From Hornefia porci (GTDB lineage Bacteria > Bacillota > Clostridia > Peptostreptococcales > Anaerovoracaceae): a stretch of 64,000 nucleotides of DNA. The translations under genes were made by a program, and so were the position numbers. The first letter of the stretch is position 1; each line of letters starts with the position of its first letter. This document shows, one piece after another, positions 8,339 to 16,867 of this stretch. Under the pieces are notes generated by a model. That model saw nothing but the letters and a program-made list of their open reading frames with translations, was not told where the DNA came from and did not search any database. The stretch is from positions 620,001-684,000 of the forward strand of contig NZ_MJIE01000001.1 of NCBI RefSeq assembly GCF_001940235.1, written 5' to 3'.

Positions 8339-9692
8339 GCAGGCGGATCAGTTTTTCTTTCCGGTCACTGTACGGACGGTAACGCACCGGAATATCCAGC
8401 CGGTTCGACTTCTTCAGCACGCTGCGGTAATGTGTAAACGTATCAAAGCTCGATCTGCCGTGATAGCCTCCCATTCCGGAGTCGCCAACGCCGCCGAAGG
8501 GCATCCGGGAGGTCGCCAGGTGCATAATCGTATCATTGACACACGCTCCGCCGCTGATGCAGCTGCCGAGCACCCTCCGCTCCGCCGCTCTGCTTTCCGT
8601 GAACAGATACAGCGCCAGCGGATGCGGCCTGCTGCTGATAAACTCAACGCATTCCTCCAGCCTCCGGAACGTCAGCATCGGCAGGATCGGGCCGAAGATC
8701 TCCTCCTTCATGATGTCTGAATCGGGGCTCACCCGGTCCAGCAGAGTCGGCTCGATGAATCTGCGGGAAGCGTCGGTACCGCCGCCCACAACCGCCCGAC
8801 CGTCCTTCAGAAGGCGGCTGACCCGGGCGTAATGCTTTTCGTTGATGATCACATTCATATCGGACATATCGCCGCCCGGGAAAAAGTCTTCAATCGCCTC
8901 CCGGTACGCCCTGATGAAGGTTCCTTTTACATCCTCGTGAATCAGCAGATAGTCCGGCGCCACACAGGTCTGGCCGCCGTTGAGAATCTTTCCGAAGGCG
9001 ATTCGACGCGCAGCCAGACGAATGTCGGCGGTTTCATCCACGATGACCGGACTCTTCCCGCCCAGCTCCAGCGTCACCGGAGTAAGATGTTCAGCGGCCG
9101 CGGACATAACGGCTCTGCCCACCTCTTTGCTTCCGGTAAAGAAAATATAATCGAATTTCTGATCCAGCAGAGTCCGGTTTTCTTCCCTTCCTCCCTGTAC
9201 CGCAGCGATGTATTCCGGCGGAAATACATCCTCAATGACTCTCGCGATGGCTTCACTGGTCTTCGGTGCATAGGACGGCAGCTTGATTATTGCTGTGCAG
9301 CCTGCGGAAATCGCCCCGACGAGGGGCTCCAGCGCCAGCTGAATCGGATAATTCCACGGCGCCATGATGAGCGCCACGCCGCGGGGCTCCGGTCGCACAA
9401 AGGATTTCGAAGGAAACTGCGCCAGCGGCGTCCGGCGCAGCTTCGGCCGGATCCACCCGTCGATGTGCTTCAGATGAAAACGGATCTCATCCAGCACCAT
9501 GCCGGTTTCCGTCATATACACCTCCAGACGGCTTTTGTTCATATCCTCGTGCATCGCCTCCGCCAGAAGCTTTTCATGATCGAAGAGAGACCGGCGCAGA
9601 CGCAGCAGCATCTCCCGGCGGAACTTCACCGGACGGGTTTTCCCCGTGCGGAAATATTTTCTCTGTGCTTCAACGAGTTTTCCAATTTCCAT
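8328..9692 (-). CDS. NAD(P)+-dependent aldehyde dehydrogenase (class 3-like)
   Basis: 454 residues, typical of the short class-3/coniferyl type aldehyde dehydrogenases that oxidise aldehydes to acids. Seen: the APWNYPIQLALEPLVGAI cofactor region, FTGSKEVGR, the general-base segment ELGGKSPVIV, the nucleophile in GQTCVAPDY, and the C-terminal FGGVGDSGMGGYHG. The ATG at 9692 follows AAGGAGGAG. It starts 14 bases after the stop of mntP on the same strand, so it is likely read through from that gene. The aldehyde is not predictable. Confidence 0.92.
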   Translation of the reverse strand: MEIGKLVEAQRKYFRTGKTRPVKFRREMLLRLRRSLFDHEKLLAEAMHEDMNKSRLEVYMTETGMVLDEIRFHLKHIDGWIRPKLRRTPLAQFPSKSFVRPEPRGVALIMAPWNYPIQLALEPLVGAISAGCTAIIKLPSYAPKTSEAIARVIEDVFPPEYIAAVQGGREENRTLLDQKFDYIFFTGSKEVGRAVMSAAAEHLTPVTLELGGKSPVIVDETADIRLAARRIAFGKILNGGQTCVAPDYLLIHEDVKGTFIRAYREAIEDFFPGGDMSDMNVIINEKHYARVSRLLKDGRAVVGGGTDASRRFIEPTLLDRVSPDSDIMKEEIFGPILPMLTFRRLEECVEFISSRPHPLALYLFTESRAAERRVLGSCISGGACVNDTIMHLATSRMPFGGVGDSGMGGYHGRSSFDTFTHYRSVLKKSNRLDIPVRYRPYSDRKEKLIRLLMK

Positions 9693-9705
9693 CTCTGTCT
9701 CCTCC

Positions 9706-10293
9706 TTACAGAACTCCGCGAACAAAGATTTCCAGACCGATAGCGATGAGAATCACGCCGCCCAGAATCTGCGCCTTGTCTGAAAGCCTCGTTCCGAAGC
9801 GTTTTCCGATCATCAGGCCCCCGATACAGATTCCGAACGTCACAATCCCGATGATCAGGGCCTCCGCCAGCGCCATGCTCCACGGATAATCCGCAATCGC
9901 GAATCCAACCGACAGCGCGTCGATGGATGTGGCGATTCCCTGTACCATCAGGCTCAGAAATCCGACCGCCGGCGTCTCTTCCTCTCCGGTTCTTTTCCGT
10001 ATACCCTCATACAGCATTTTCCCGCCGATAAAAGCCAGCAGCAGCAGTGCGATCCAGGGAATAAACCGCTGAAAGGCCTTGAACTGAACAGCAATCGTGT
10101 GAACACAGAGCCAGCCGATGAGCGGCATAGCGATCTGGAAGCCTCCAAAGGTTCCCGCGATGGCGCTCATGCGCCCCGCCTTCATATGCGGTTCATTCAG
10201 GCCGTTGGCCATGGATACGGAAAAGGCGTCCATGGCCAGACCGACTCCAAAAGCGATACTGTTCAGAAAAAATAAAACACTCCATTCCATCAT
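9706..10293 (-). CDS. mntP: Manganese efflux pump MntP
   Basis: 195 residues with about six membrane helices. The two conserved repeats are seen: FGVGLAMDAFSVSMANGL early and GIATSIDALSVGFAIAD in the second half, each with the Asp in a D-A-x-S-V motif needed for Mn2+ export. It protects against manganese excess at the inner membrane. The start ATG lies behind GAGGGACAG. The leader is too short for the yybP-ykoY riboswitch that precedes many mntP genes; a separate extended -10 promoter lies upstream. Confidence 0.92.
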   Translation of the reverse strand: MMEWSVLFFLNSIAFGVGLAMDAFSVSMANGLNEPHMKAGRMSAIAGTFGGFQIAMPLIGWLCVHTIAVQFKAFQRFIPWIALLLLAFIGGKMLYEGIRKRTGEEETPAVGFLSLMVQGIATSIDALSVGFAIADYPWSMALAEALIIGIVTFGICIGGLMIGKRFGTRLSDKAQILGGVILIAIGLEIFVRGVL

Positions 10294-10353
10294 CTGTCCC
10301 TCGCAGCATAAAGATTAAAATATAATAATGCGTGCTCAGCATGAGCAGACACT

Positions 10354-10362
10354 ATTATAGCA
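10354..10362 (-). promoter_or_regulatory. Extended -10 promoter for mntP
   Basis: On the minus strand the sequence reads TGCTATAAT, an extended -10 element with a perfect TATAAT. No good -35 is visible, as is usual for extended -10 promoters. A small palindrome, GCTCATGCTGAGC, lies just downstream in the leader. It would fire the mntP-aldehyde dehydrogenase pair. Confidence 0.5.
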
Positions 10363-10429
10363 CAGAAGAGGAATTAGAGAACCTTATTTTTTCGCGACGA
10401 CGTTCATGTTTTTTCGTATCGGCCGTCTC

Positions 10430-11590
10430 TTATTTTTCATCCCGGCGGCTGCCGGCAAATTTCTCTGCGGCGGCTGCCAGCTCTTTCCGGATTTCAATCT
10501 GCTGCGGACAGATTTCCTCGCAGGCGCCGCAGCGAATGCAGTCTCCGGCGCCTGAACCGCCCTTTGTCGCCGCCTCATACTGTGTCTGCGCCTCCGCTGC
10601 CTGTCCCGCTCCCAGCCAGCTGTTCATCGCTGTGAAGATATCCGGAATCGGGATTTCCTTCGGACATTGCTCCAGACAGTATCCACACGCCGTGCATGGG
10701 ATTTCCTTTGATGCTCCCATGATTGCGCGAACGCGCCGGATTATTCTTTGTTCTTCCCGGTTCAGCGGCTCAGGCTCCGCCAGCAGACGGATATTCTCCA
10801 TTACCTGCTCCTCTGTGGACATCCCGGAAAGAACGGTCAGAACGCCCTCCAGCGACGCGGCGAAACGCAGCGCCCAGGAAGCGCAGGATGCTCCGGGAGC
10901 ATATTCCAGAAGCAGCTGCTTCACCTCCTTTGGCGGATCGGCCAGGCGGCCGCCCTTCACAGGCTCCATGATGACGACAGGCTTTCCGTGGCGGCGGGCG
11001 GTTTCGTAGTTGGCCCGTGCCGAAACTCTGGTATCGTCCCAGTCCGCATAATTGATCTGAAGCTGCACAAAATCTGTCTCGGGATGCTTCGTCAGGATCT
11101 CGTCCAGGAGTTCGGGACCATCATGAAAGGAAAAACCGATGTTCCTGATCAGTCCCTTTTCCTTTTGTTCACCGACGAAATCCCAGAGGCCGAATTTCTC
11201 ATATTTTTTCACATTGCTGCCGCGCAGAGAATGAAGCAGATAGTAATCGAAGAATCCCGCGCCGGTTTTTCTCAGGCTGGAGGCGAACTCTCTTTTCGCC
11301 GCTCCCGCTGTCGGCATCACGCCGGCGTAAAGCTTGGTTGCCAGCTGATAACGCTCCCTCGGATAGCGCTCCACCAGCGCACGTCTGACCGCATTCTCTG
11401 AACCCGGATAGATAAAAGCCGTATCGAAATAGGTGAAGCCCGCCTCCATGAAGAGATCCACCATTCTCCCGGTTCTCTCCAGGTCAATGTTCACGCCCCT
11501 GCGCGGAAGCCGCATCATGCCGAAGCCCAGCTTCCGGAGTTCTCCGCTTTCAGTTGTTTTCTGATTTTCATTCCCGAGGTTTTTATTCAT
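10430..11590 (-). CDS. Aldo/keto reductase with C-terminal 4Fe-4S ferredoxin domain
   Basis: 386 residues. The N-terminal two thirds is an aldo/keto reductase barrel (LGFGMMRLPRR, then FDTAFIYPGSE with the catalytic Asp/Tyr), and the C-terminal part has two 4Fe-4S sets, CTACGYCLEQCP and CIRCGACEEICP. Such fusions are common in anaerobes as oxidoreductases of unknown substrate that exchange electrons with ferredoxin-like partners. The ATG at 11590 follows GAAGTGAGG; an earlier in-frame ATG at 11611 is less likely. It has its own transcription unit between mntP and the tRNA. Confidence 0.9.
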   Translation of the reverse strand: MNKNLGNENQKTTESGELRKLGFGMMRLPRRGVNIDLERTGRMVDLFMEAGFTYFDTAFIYPGSENAVRRALVERYPRERYQLATKLYAGVMPTAGAAKREFASSLRKTGAGFFDYYLLHSLRGSNVKKYEKFGLWDFVGEQKEKGLIRNIGFSFHDGPELLDEILTKHPETDFVQLQINYADWDDTRVSARANYETARRHGKPVVIMEPVKGGRLADPPKEVKQLLLEYAPGASCASWALRFAASLEGVLTVLSGMSTEEQVMENIRLLAEPEPLNREEQRIIRRVRAIMGASKEIPCTACGYCLEQCPKEIPIPDIFTAMNSWLGAGQAAEAQTQYEAATKGGSGAGDCIRCGACEEICPQQIEIRKELAAAAEKFAGSRRDEK

Positions 11591-11665
11591 AATCCTCACT
11601 TCCCCTTCCATGCATGATTCAGTCCACAGAGAAACATGTTAAGACCATGCAGAAATATGTTTTTC

Positions 11666-11694
11666 TTGAATCGCGCTCTGAACCGTGATATAAT
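11666..11694 (+). promoter_or_regulatory. Promoter of tRNA-Ser
   Basis: TTGAAT (11666-11671), a 17-bp spacer and a perfect TATAAT (11689-11694) on the plus strand. The predicted start near 11701 leaves a leader of about 88 bases before the tRNA, and no other gene lies downstream in this direction before the terminator. Confidence 0.7.
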
Positions 11695-11788
11695 AGTCCA
11701 GTCGGCGAATCCTGCTGAAACGCGTTGCAGACGCACGTCTGATTTCTGCGCAGGGCGTATGCGCCGGCGGAACATATCCAATATATCC

Positions 11789-11876
11789 GGAGAGTTGTCA
11801 GAGTGGTCGATCGTGCAGCACTCGAAATGCTGTGTCCTTAACCGGACCCAGGGTTCGAATCCCTGACTCTCCGCCA
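11789..11876 (+). tRNA. tRNA-Ser(CGA)
   Basis: 88 bases with encoded CCA. The acceptor stem GGAGAGT pairs with ACTCTCC. The anticodon stem CAGCA/TGCTG encloses the loop CTCGAAA, giving anticodon CGA for the serine codon UCG. There is a long class-II variable arm (GTCC...GGAC) as expected for serine, and a T-arm CAGGGTTCGAATCCCTG. The single-copy gene is flanked by its own promoter and terminator. Confidence 0.97.
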
Positions 11877-11882
11877 GTAAAA

Positions 11883-11911
11883 GAAAACCCTGCGTCCGGC
11901 GCGGGGTTTTC
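11883..11911 (+). terminator. Terminator of tRNA-Ser
   Basis: The stem GAAAACCC with GGGGTTTTC and a GC-rich loop starts seven bases after the tRNA and ends in a T-rich run. It separates the tRNA from the convergent rubrerythrin gene and could serve both strands. Confidence 0.75.
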
Positions 11912-11929
11912 TGATTTATTGTTATGAGA

Positions 11930-12466
11930 TTAATAGTTTTCCGCGTGAATCTCGAAGTAGCTCTGCGGATGGTTGCATGTCGGACATACATCCGGCGCTT
12001 TTTCGCCGATAACGATATGGCCGCAGTTTCTGCACTCCCAGACCTTGACCTCGCTCTTCTCGAACACGGCCTTTGTCTCTACGTTCTTCAGCAGAGCGCG
12101 GTACCGTTCCTCATGACGCTTTTCAATCTGCGCAACGAGACGGAATTTAGCCGCCAGCTCAGGGAAGCCTTCCTCATCCGCGGTCTTTGCAAATCCATCG
12201 TACATATCTGTCCACTCGTAGTTCTCACCGGCCGCCGCAGCTGCCAGGTTCGCCGCGGTATCACCGATACCTTCCAGTTCCTTGAACCAGAGTTTGGCAT
12301 GCTCTCTTTCATTGTTCGCGGTCTTCAGGAAAAGATCCGCAATCTGCTCGAATCCTTCCTTCTTCGCCTTGGAAGCAAAGTATGTGTACTTGTTTGTCGC
12401 CTGGGATTCACCGGCGAATGCCGCTTCCAGATTCTTCTCGGTCTGTGTTCCTGCGTATTTACTCAT
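11930..12466 (-). CDS. rbr: Rubrerythrin
   Basis: 178 residues. Non-heme diiron peroxidase that reduces H2O2 to water in anaerobes. The ferritin-like domain has the ligand segments [20 protein letters not shown] and IEKRHEERY, and the C-terminal rubredoxin-like domain has CRNCG and CPTCNHPQ. Length and order are those of classical rubrerythrin. It follows the PerR-type gene by 48 bases in the same direction, which suggests cotranscription and peroxide-responsive control. The ATG lies behind AAGGAGG. Confidence 0.96.
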   Translation of the reverse strand: MSKYAGTQTEKNLEAAFAGESQATNKYTYFASKAKKEGFEQIADLFLKTANNEREHAKLWFKELEGIGDTAANLAAAAAGENYEWTDMYDGFAKTADEEGFPELAAKFRLVAQIEKRHEERYRALLKNVETKAVFEKSEVKVWECRNCGHIVIGEKAPDVCPTCNHPQSYFEIHAENY

Positions 12467-12514
12467 CGAATTACCTCCTTATATTAGATATTCATTAAAA
12501 ATAGTAGACTTGAG

Positions 12515-12898
12515 TTAACTGTTGTTTTGGTTTTTCTTCATCGCACGTCTGCATTCGGGGCAGATATAGTTGATTTTCAGGTCGTAGGACTCGATGCTTC
12601 CGCCGAGCTCCTCCTCGATCTCCCGGGTCAGATCTCTGAATTTGAAATCCGACAGCTTGCCGCAGACATTGCATACCACATGGTCGTGACGCAGTGTCTT
12701 GTCGAAGCGATCCGGAGAGCCTTCAATCAGAAGTCTGCGAACCCGTCCTGTATCACAAAGCATATTCAGATTGTTATATACAGACGCCAGGACAATTCCG
12801 GGATACTCCTTCTTCATTCGCAGAAATATCTGTTCCGCAGTCAGATGATCATTGGAGCCGTCTACGATCTGTGCGATCTTTCTTGCGTATTTTGTCAA
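12515..12898 (-). CDS. perR: Fur-family peroxide-type repressor (PerR-like)
   Basis: 127 residues, somewhat short for Fur/PerR. It has a winged helix (about 1-70, with LTAEQIFLRMKKEYPGIVLASVYNNLNML), then the metal-sensing part with RHDHVVCNVCGK and a second CPEC near the C-terminus, which form the structural zinc site. Peroxide sensors of this family repress peroxide-defence genes. Evidence for the PerR subtype is its place in front of rubrerythrin and a near-perfect Per box on its own promoter. Fur or Zur identity cannot be excluded from the protein alone. Confidence 0.88.
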   Translation of the reverse strand: MTKYARKIAQIVDGSNDHLTAEQIFLRMKKEYPGIVLASVYNNLNMLCDTGRVRRLLIEGSPDRFDKTLRHDHVVCNVCGKLSDFKFRDLTREIEEELGGSIESYDLKINYICPECRRAMKKNQNNS

Positions 12899-12913
12899 TC
12901 ACATCACTTCCTT

Positions 12914-12956
12914 TTAGAATTGTTCTAATTGTATATCTGATAGTTTCATTTGTCAA
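12914..12956 (-). promoter_or_regulatory. perR promoter with overlapping Per box
   Basis: On the minus strand TTGACA (12951-12956), a 17-bp spacer and TACAAT (12928-12933) form a strong promoter. Directly over its start lies the 15-bp dyad TTAGAACAATTCTAA (12914-12928), matching the known Per-box consensus (TTAGAATNATTCTAA) except at one position. Binding there would block transcription, so perR and rbr are probably autoregulated. Confidence 0.8.
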
Positions 12957-12972
12957 CCCCTTTTTTGAAATA

Positions 12973-13000
12973 TGGACATTTTATTTTTTTATGCTATACT
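12973..13000 (+). promoter_or_regulatory. Promoter of the CoA-transferase operon
   Basis: TGGACA (12973-12978), 16-bp spacer, TATACT (12995-13000) on the plus strand. It lies back to back with the perR promoter. The predicted start is close to 13006, at the base of the folded leader described next. Confidence 0.65.
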
Positions 13001-13007
13001 GAAAAAG

Positions 13008-13095
13008 CGGGTTCTATTTTGTTGCAGGCGTATGTCTGACAGCGGAATATGACTGGAATTCCAACGGTCAGACTGCCTCTCTGCGGCAAAACCCG
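13008..13095 (+). ncRNA. Strongly structured 5' leader before the CoA-transferase gene
   Basis: Nested arms close a domain that begins at the predicted transcript start. CGGGTT 13008-13013 pairs with AACCCG 13090-13095; TTGTTGCAG 13019-13027 pairs with CTGCGGCAA 13081-13089 using G-U pairs; GTCTGAC 13034-13040 pairs with GTCAGAC 13067-13073. No U-tract follows, so it is not an intrinsic terminator. The ribosome site lies about 20 bases beyond. It may be a riboswitch, a protein-binding leader or a stabilising 5' hairpin; I do not recognise a known class. Confidence 0.55.
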
Positions 13096-13130
13096 ACACA
13101 AAAGACTATGCTGTAAGGAACGTGATAAAA

Positions 13131-14441
13131 ATGAAAGACTCTTTAAAAAAGCTATTTGACGAAAAACTCGTCACCCCGGATGAGGCTGTACAATGCATCC
13201 GGAGCGGACAGACCGTCTATATCGGCACCTGCACCAGCACCTGCTATGAGCTGGCCCGCGCCCTCGGCCGCAGATCGGACGAGCTGGAAAACGTGACGAT
13301 CGGGTGCTCCAACCTGTTCAAGCCGCTGGACATCATGACCGACCCGGACCGGTTCCGGATCATTTCATACTTTATGGGGCCGACGGAGCGTCAGGCACAA
13401 AAGGCGGGTTCACTGGATTATACCAGCATCCATCTGAGCCTCGTCGACATCTTCTGCCGCGAGACCTGCCCGCCGGACGTCGCCTTTCTGGAGGTCTCCC
13501 TTCCCGATGATGACGGGAACATGAGCTTCGGCGCGACCGGCGTCGCCCTGAACAAATTCATTCAGGAGCAGGCGAAAACCGTCATTCTGCAGATTAACAA
13601 ATACGCTCCCTTTGTCTACGGAGAGGACAACCTCATCAATATCCGTGACTGCGACATGGCGGTCCGTTTCGACGAGGAGATCGCCGAGGTCCCCAATATG
13701 GAGCCCACCCCGGAGGTAAAAGCCATCTCCGAATATGTCATCGACCAGATCCCCGACGGCGCGTGCGTTCAGCTGGGAATCGGCGGTATCGGAAATGCGG
13801 TGGGATTCGGACTCCGTGACCGGAACGACCTGGGCATCCATACAGAGCTGATGACCGACTCCCTGGCTTTTCTGATGAAGAACGGGAACGTCACTAACAA
13901 AGGCAAACGGGTGCTTCCGGGAAAGTCTGTGGCAGCCTTCACCCTGGGAGAAAAGGCGCTGTATGAATTTGTCGATCATAACAAAGATATGTACTATATG
14001 CCCTTCACCATCGCCAACGATCCACGGATCATCGCCCGTAACGACCGCGCCGTCTCCGTCAACAGCGCCATCTGCATAGATCTGATGGGACAGGTCGCGG
14101 CGGACAACATCGCCGGAAGGCAGTTCAGCGGAACCGGCGGTCAGCTTGACTTTGTACGGGGCGCACAGATGTCCAGAGGCGGCAAGTCGTTTATCGCAGC
14201 AACCTCAGAAAACATCAGCAAACGTACAGGAAAGATCAGCAGCCGCATCGTTGCCGCTCTTCCGACCGGCGCGGCAGTCACCACGCCGCGCTCCGATGTA
14301 CAGTACGTCGTCACGGAATACGGCTGTGTGAATCTGAAGCCGCTGACCATCAAAGAACGTGCTCACGCGCTGATCTCCATCGCGCACCCCGATTTCCGGG
14401 AGGAGCTGACAGAAGCGGCCAGAGAGGCCGGACTCTACTGA
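13131..14441 (+). CDS. Acyl-CoA transferase of the acetyl-CoA hydrolase/4-hydroxybutyrate CoA-transferase family
   Basis: 436 residues. Enzymes of this family move CoA between acetyl-CoA (or butyryl-CoA) and acids such as 4-hydroxybutyrate, butyrate or propionate. Seen: the VQLGIGGIGNAVG loop, GIHTELMTDS carrying the likely nucleophilic glutamate, the GGQLDFVRGAQMSRGGKS segment, and TEYGCVNLKP near the C-terminus. ATG 13131 is preferred over GTG 13122 because AAGGA would be too close to the GTG. It is the first gene after the folded leader and is followed 26 bases later by an aminopeptidase. Confidence 0.9.
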   Translation: MKDSLKKLFDEKLVTPDEAVQCIRSGQTVYIGTCTSTCYELARALGRRSDELENVTIGCSNLFKPLDIMTDPDRFRIISYFMGPTERQAQKAGSLDYTSIHLSLVDIFCRETCPPDVAFLEVSLPDDDGNMSFGATGVALNKFIQEQAKTVILQINKYAPFVYGEDNLINIRDCDMAVRFDEEIAEVPNMEPTPEVKAISEYVIDQIPDGACVQLGIGGIGNAVGFGLRDRNDLGIHTELMTDSLAFLMKNGNVTNKGKRVLPGKSVAAFTLGEKALYEFVDHNKDMYYMPFTIANDPRIIARNDRAVSVNSAICIDLMGQVAADNIAGRQFSGTGGQLDFVRGAQMSRGGKSFIAATSENISKRTGKISSRIVAALPTGAAVTTPRSDVQYVVTEYGCVNLKPLTIKERAHALISIAHPDFREELTEAAREAGLY

Positions 14442-14467
14442 CTTTTCTGAGACCAAAGGAGGACATA

Positions 14468-15577
14468 ATGGATCCGAGAGACAGAAAACTGGCAGACCTG
14501 CTGGTAAACTATTCCTGCAAAGTGCAGAAGGATGAAAAGGTTTTAATCGAGTATGAAGGAGCCGAGTGCGTTCCCCTGATTCAGCAGATTGTAAGGGATG
14601 TTTACCGGGCAGGCGGAAAGCCCTTTGTAAACTGCAGCGACAGCCTCATCACCCGGGAGCTCCTTCTGGGCGCCGATGAAGATCAGCTGAGTTATATGAA
14701 CGATTACAAGCTGTATCAGCTGAGAGACGTCGCCGCATATATAGCGGTACGCGCAGGTGCCAATACCGCGGAACTGGCCGACGTTCCCGTCGAAAAGCTG
14801 AACCTGTACAGCAGGAAGCTGACCCCTGCGACGGACTACCGCGTGGACAAAACAAAGTGGGTCGTCCTGCGGTATCCCAACGCTTCCATGGCACAGCTGG
14901 CCAATACCAGCCGGGAGGCCTTCGCGAATTTTTTCTATGATGTATGCACACTGGATTACGCGAAAATGAGCCGGGCCATGGATCCGCTGAAGGCGCTGAT
15001 GGAGCGCACGGACAAGGTGCGCATTGAAGGTCCCGGAACTGACCTGACGTTCTCCATCCGGGGCATCCCGGCTGTAAAATGTGCCGGAGAATGCAATATC
15101 CCCGACGGAGAGCTTTACACTGCGCCGGTCCGGGAATCGATGAACGGCATCATCAGTTACAACACGGCTTCCCAGGAGCAGGGCTTCACCTTTGAAGACA
15201 TCCGGTTTGAAATCGAAAACGGGAAGATCGTCAAAGCAACAGCCAACGACACGGCACGGATCAACCAGCTGCTGGATACGGATGAGGGCGCGAGGTATTT
15301 CGGCGAGTTCTCCTTCGGCTTCAACCCGTACATCCTGGAGCCCATGAAAGATACTCTATTCGACGAGAAGATCTCCGGAAGCTTTCATCTGACTCCCGGC
15401 ATGTGCTATGAGGACGCCCCTAACGGAAACAAATCCGCGGTTCACTGGGATCTGGTCATGATCCAGCGGCCGGAATATGGCGGCGGTAAAGTCTGGTTCG
15501 ACGACGTTCTGATCCGGGAGGACGGTCGGTTCGTGCTACCGGAACTGGAGGGCCTGAATCCCGAGAATCTGAAATAA
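14468..15577 (+). CDS. M29-family metallo-aminopeptidase
   Basis: 369 residues, close to the family norm. Cytosolic aminopeptidases of this type remove N-terminal residues using two metal ions. Visible likely ligands are the Glu in CAGECNIPDGE, the Glu in GARYFGEFSFGFNP, the His in DEKISGSFHL, and the closing HWDLV with His and Asp. The ATG follows AAAGGAGGA. It is read from the CoA-transferase promoter and ends before a strong terminator. Confidence 0.9.
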   Translation: MDPRDRKLADLLVNYSCKVQKDEKVLIEYEGAECVPLIQQIVRDVYRAGGKPFVNCSDSLITRELLLGADEDQLSYMNDYKLYQLRDVAAYIAVRAGANTAELADVPVEKLNLYSRKLTPATDYRVDKTKWVVLRYPNASMAQLANTSREAFANFFYDVCTLDYAKMSRAMDPLKALMERTDKVRIEGPGTDLTFSIRGIPAVKCAGECNIPDGELYTAPVRESMNGIISYNTASQEQGFTFEDIRFEIENGKIVKATANDTARINQLLDTDEGARYFGEFSFGFNPYILEPMKDTLFDEKISGSFHLTPGMCYEDAPNGNKSAVHWDLVMIQRPEYGGGKVWFDDVLIREDGRFVLPELEGLNPENLK

Positions 15578-15702
15578 CGAATATAATAACGAACATCTTG
15601 CGCGGCGGAGGCTGAACGAATGCGCTGCTTTCCGCCGCCGGCTCGGTTTCAGCGGTTCCCGGTATATTTTCATTGATATTCACTCCCGGTGCGCATATTA
15701 AA

Positions 15703-15749
15703 AACAGAGCTGTCACACTGATTTCTGATTCAGTGCGGCAGTTCTGTTT
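15703..15749 (+). terminator. Intrinsic terminator after the aminopeptidase
   Basis: A 19-base arm AACAGAGCTGTCACACTGA pairs with TCAGTGCGGCAGTTCTGTT through two G-U pairs around an eight-base loop and runs into TTTATTTT. It closes the CoA-transferase/aminopeptidase unit. The A-rich flank on the other side may also stop the convergent flavoprotein gene. Confidence 0.85.
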
Positions 15750-15779
15750 ATTTTACATGCTTACGCGCTTACGCGCCTG

Positions 15780-16325
15780 CTAAATCGCCTCGCCGATGCG
15801 TCTCATGCCGTCGACAGCCGGAGTTCTGAGAACATCTCCGGGTTCGCCGACTCCCGGAACGACAATGTGTCCGCGGTCTTCCCACTTCATGATGTCCGCG
15901 ATTTTGTGATATGTCGTCACCGCTCCGTCACACGCCGACGGATCAGGCAGCTCGCAGCAGATAACCATGAAACTCTCCTTCACAGGAAGCTTTGTCCCGG
16001 AGCAGAAGAAGGAATACATCCTGTCGATGGCCGCCTTCACCTGTGCCGGGAAGGAAAACCAGTACAGAGGCGTGAAAATCGCCAGTGTATCCGCCTGCCG
16101 GAGACAGGACGCGAATTCTTCAAAATCGTCCTGATAGGAACATGGGTGCCCGGTGCTGAAACACGTCTTACATGCGACACAGCCGGTCACCTTTTTTCTT
16201 CCCGCGTCGAAACGCAGAATCCGGTGTCCCTGACTCTGTGCACCCTGAATAAACGCCTCCGCCATGAGGTCAGAATTTCCTCCCTGACGCGGGCTTCCGG
16301 TAAGGACTAAAATCGTTTTACTCAT
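15780..16325 (-). CDS. Flavodoxin-like NAD(P)H-dependent FMN reductase
   Basis: 181 residues. An N-terminal beta strand and FMN phosphate loop (LVLTGSPRQGGNSDLMAEAF), followed by GCVACKTCFSTG with a pair of cysteines and FTPLYWFSFPAQVKAAIDR, mark the iron-sulfur-flavoprotein/NADPH-dependent FMN reductase family. It reduces flavins or quinone-like compounds in the cytosol. The ATG at 16325 begins the conserved core; longer frames upstream lack support. It lies just beyond the end of the microcompartment operon on the same strand, with a hairpin in between. Confidence 0.85.
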   Translation of the reverse strand: MSKTILVLTGSPRQGGNSDLMAEAFIQGAQSQGHRILRFDAGRKKVTGCVACKTCFSTGHPCSYQDDFEEFASCLRQADTLAIFTPLYWFSFPAQVKAAIDRMYSFFCSGTKLPVKESFMVICCELPDPSACDGAVTTYHKIADIMKWEDRGHIVVPGVGEPGDVLRTPAVDGMRRIGEAI

Positions 16326-16415
16326 TTTTTTCGCCTGCCTTATTCGATTAAAACAAGTGTCTACTCCCGGAACCGGTCTCCGATTCCGCAAGCGCTGACA
16401 CAGAACATCCAAAAC

Positions 16416-16450
16416 GACGTGCGGCAGGAACTCCTTCCGCACCGCACGTC
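16416..16450 (-). terminator. Hairpin at the end of the microcompartment operon
   Basis: GACGTGCGG (16416-16424) pairs with CCGCACGTC (16442-16450). On the minus strand the stem is followed by a short GTTTT run. It lies 70 bases past the last shell gene and before the flavoprotein gene, so it probably ends the long operon. Confidence 0.6.
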
Positions 16451-16521
16451 ATATTTTCAGAATGGCTCGATTGAATTGTTAAGCGATCTTATGTCTGTTT
16501 CCTCCGTAAATCCCGGACCGC

Positions 16522-16809
16522 TTATTTTCCTTCAATCGACGGCAGGATTCCCTCAACCTCAACGTGCGGACGAGGAATTACGTGTACGGACAGCAGCTCG
16601 CCGACACGCTGCGCAGCAGCGGCGCCAGCGTCTGTAGCAGCCTTGACCGCACCGACGTCTCCTCTGACCATGACGGTTACCAATCCTCCGCCTACGAACT
16701 CTCTGCCGATCAGATATACATTCGCCGCTTTTACCATAGCATCTGCAGCCTCGATGGATCCAACCAGTCCCTTAGTTTCGATCATTCCCAATGCATCATA
16801 CTTAGCCAT
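16522..16809 (-). CDS. Hexameric BMC-H shell protein (EutM/PduA type)
   Basis: 95 residues, one BMC domain (Pfam family PF00936) starting [27 protein letters not shown], the canonical hexamer-forming N-terminus, and ending [14 protein letters not shown]. It forms facets of the protein shell with a narrow pore for small metabolites. It is the last gene of the operon, 58 bases after pduL, with AGGAG before the ATG. It looks like the main, unmodified facet protein of this compartment. Confidence 0.95.
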   Translation of the reverse strand: MAKYDALGMIETKGLVGSIEAADAMVKAANVYLIGREFVGGGLVTVMVRGDVGAVKAATDAGAAAAQRVGELLSVHVIPRPHVEVEGILPSIEGK

Positions 16810-16867
16810 TTTCTTATCCTCCTAATATTTCTAATTAAATTTTATATTGTTATTTAACATTTTTCAA

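Noticed and set aside
10294..10429. Manganese riboswitch before mntP
   Set aside because: The leader after the visible promoter is too short for the yybP-ykoY fold and I see none of its paired elements.
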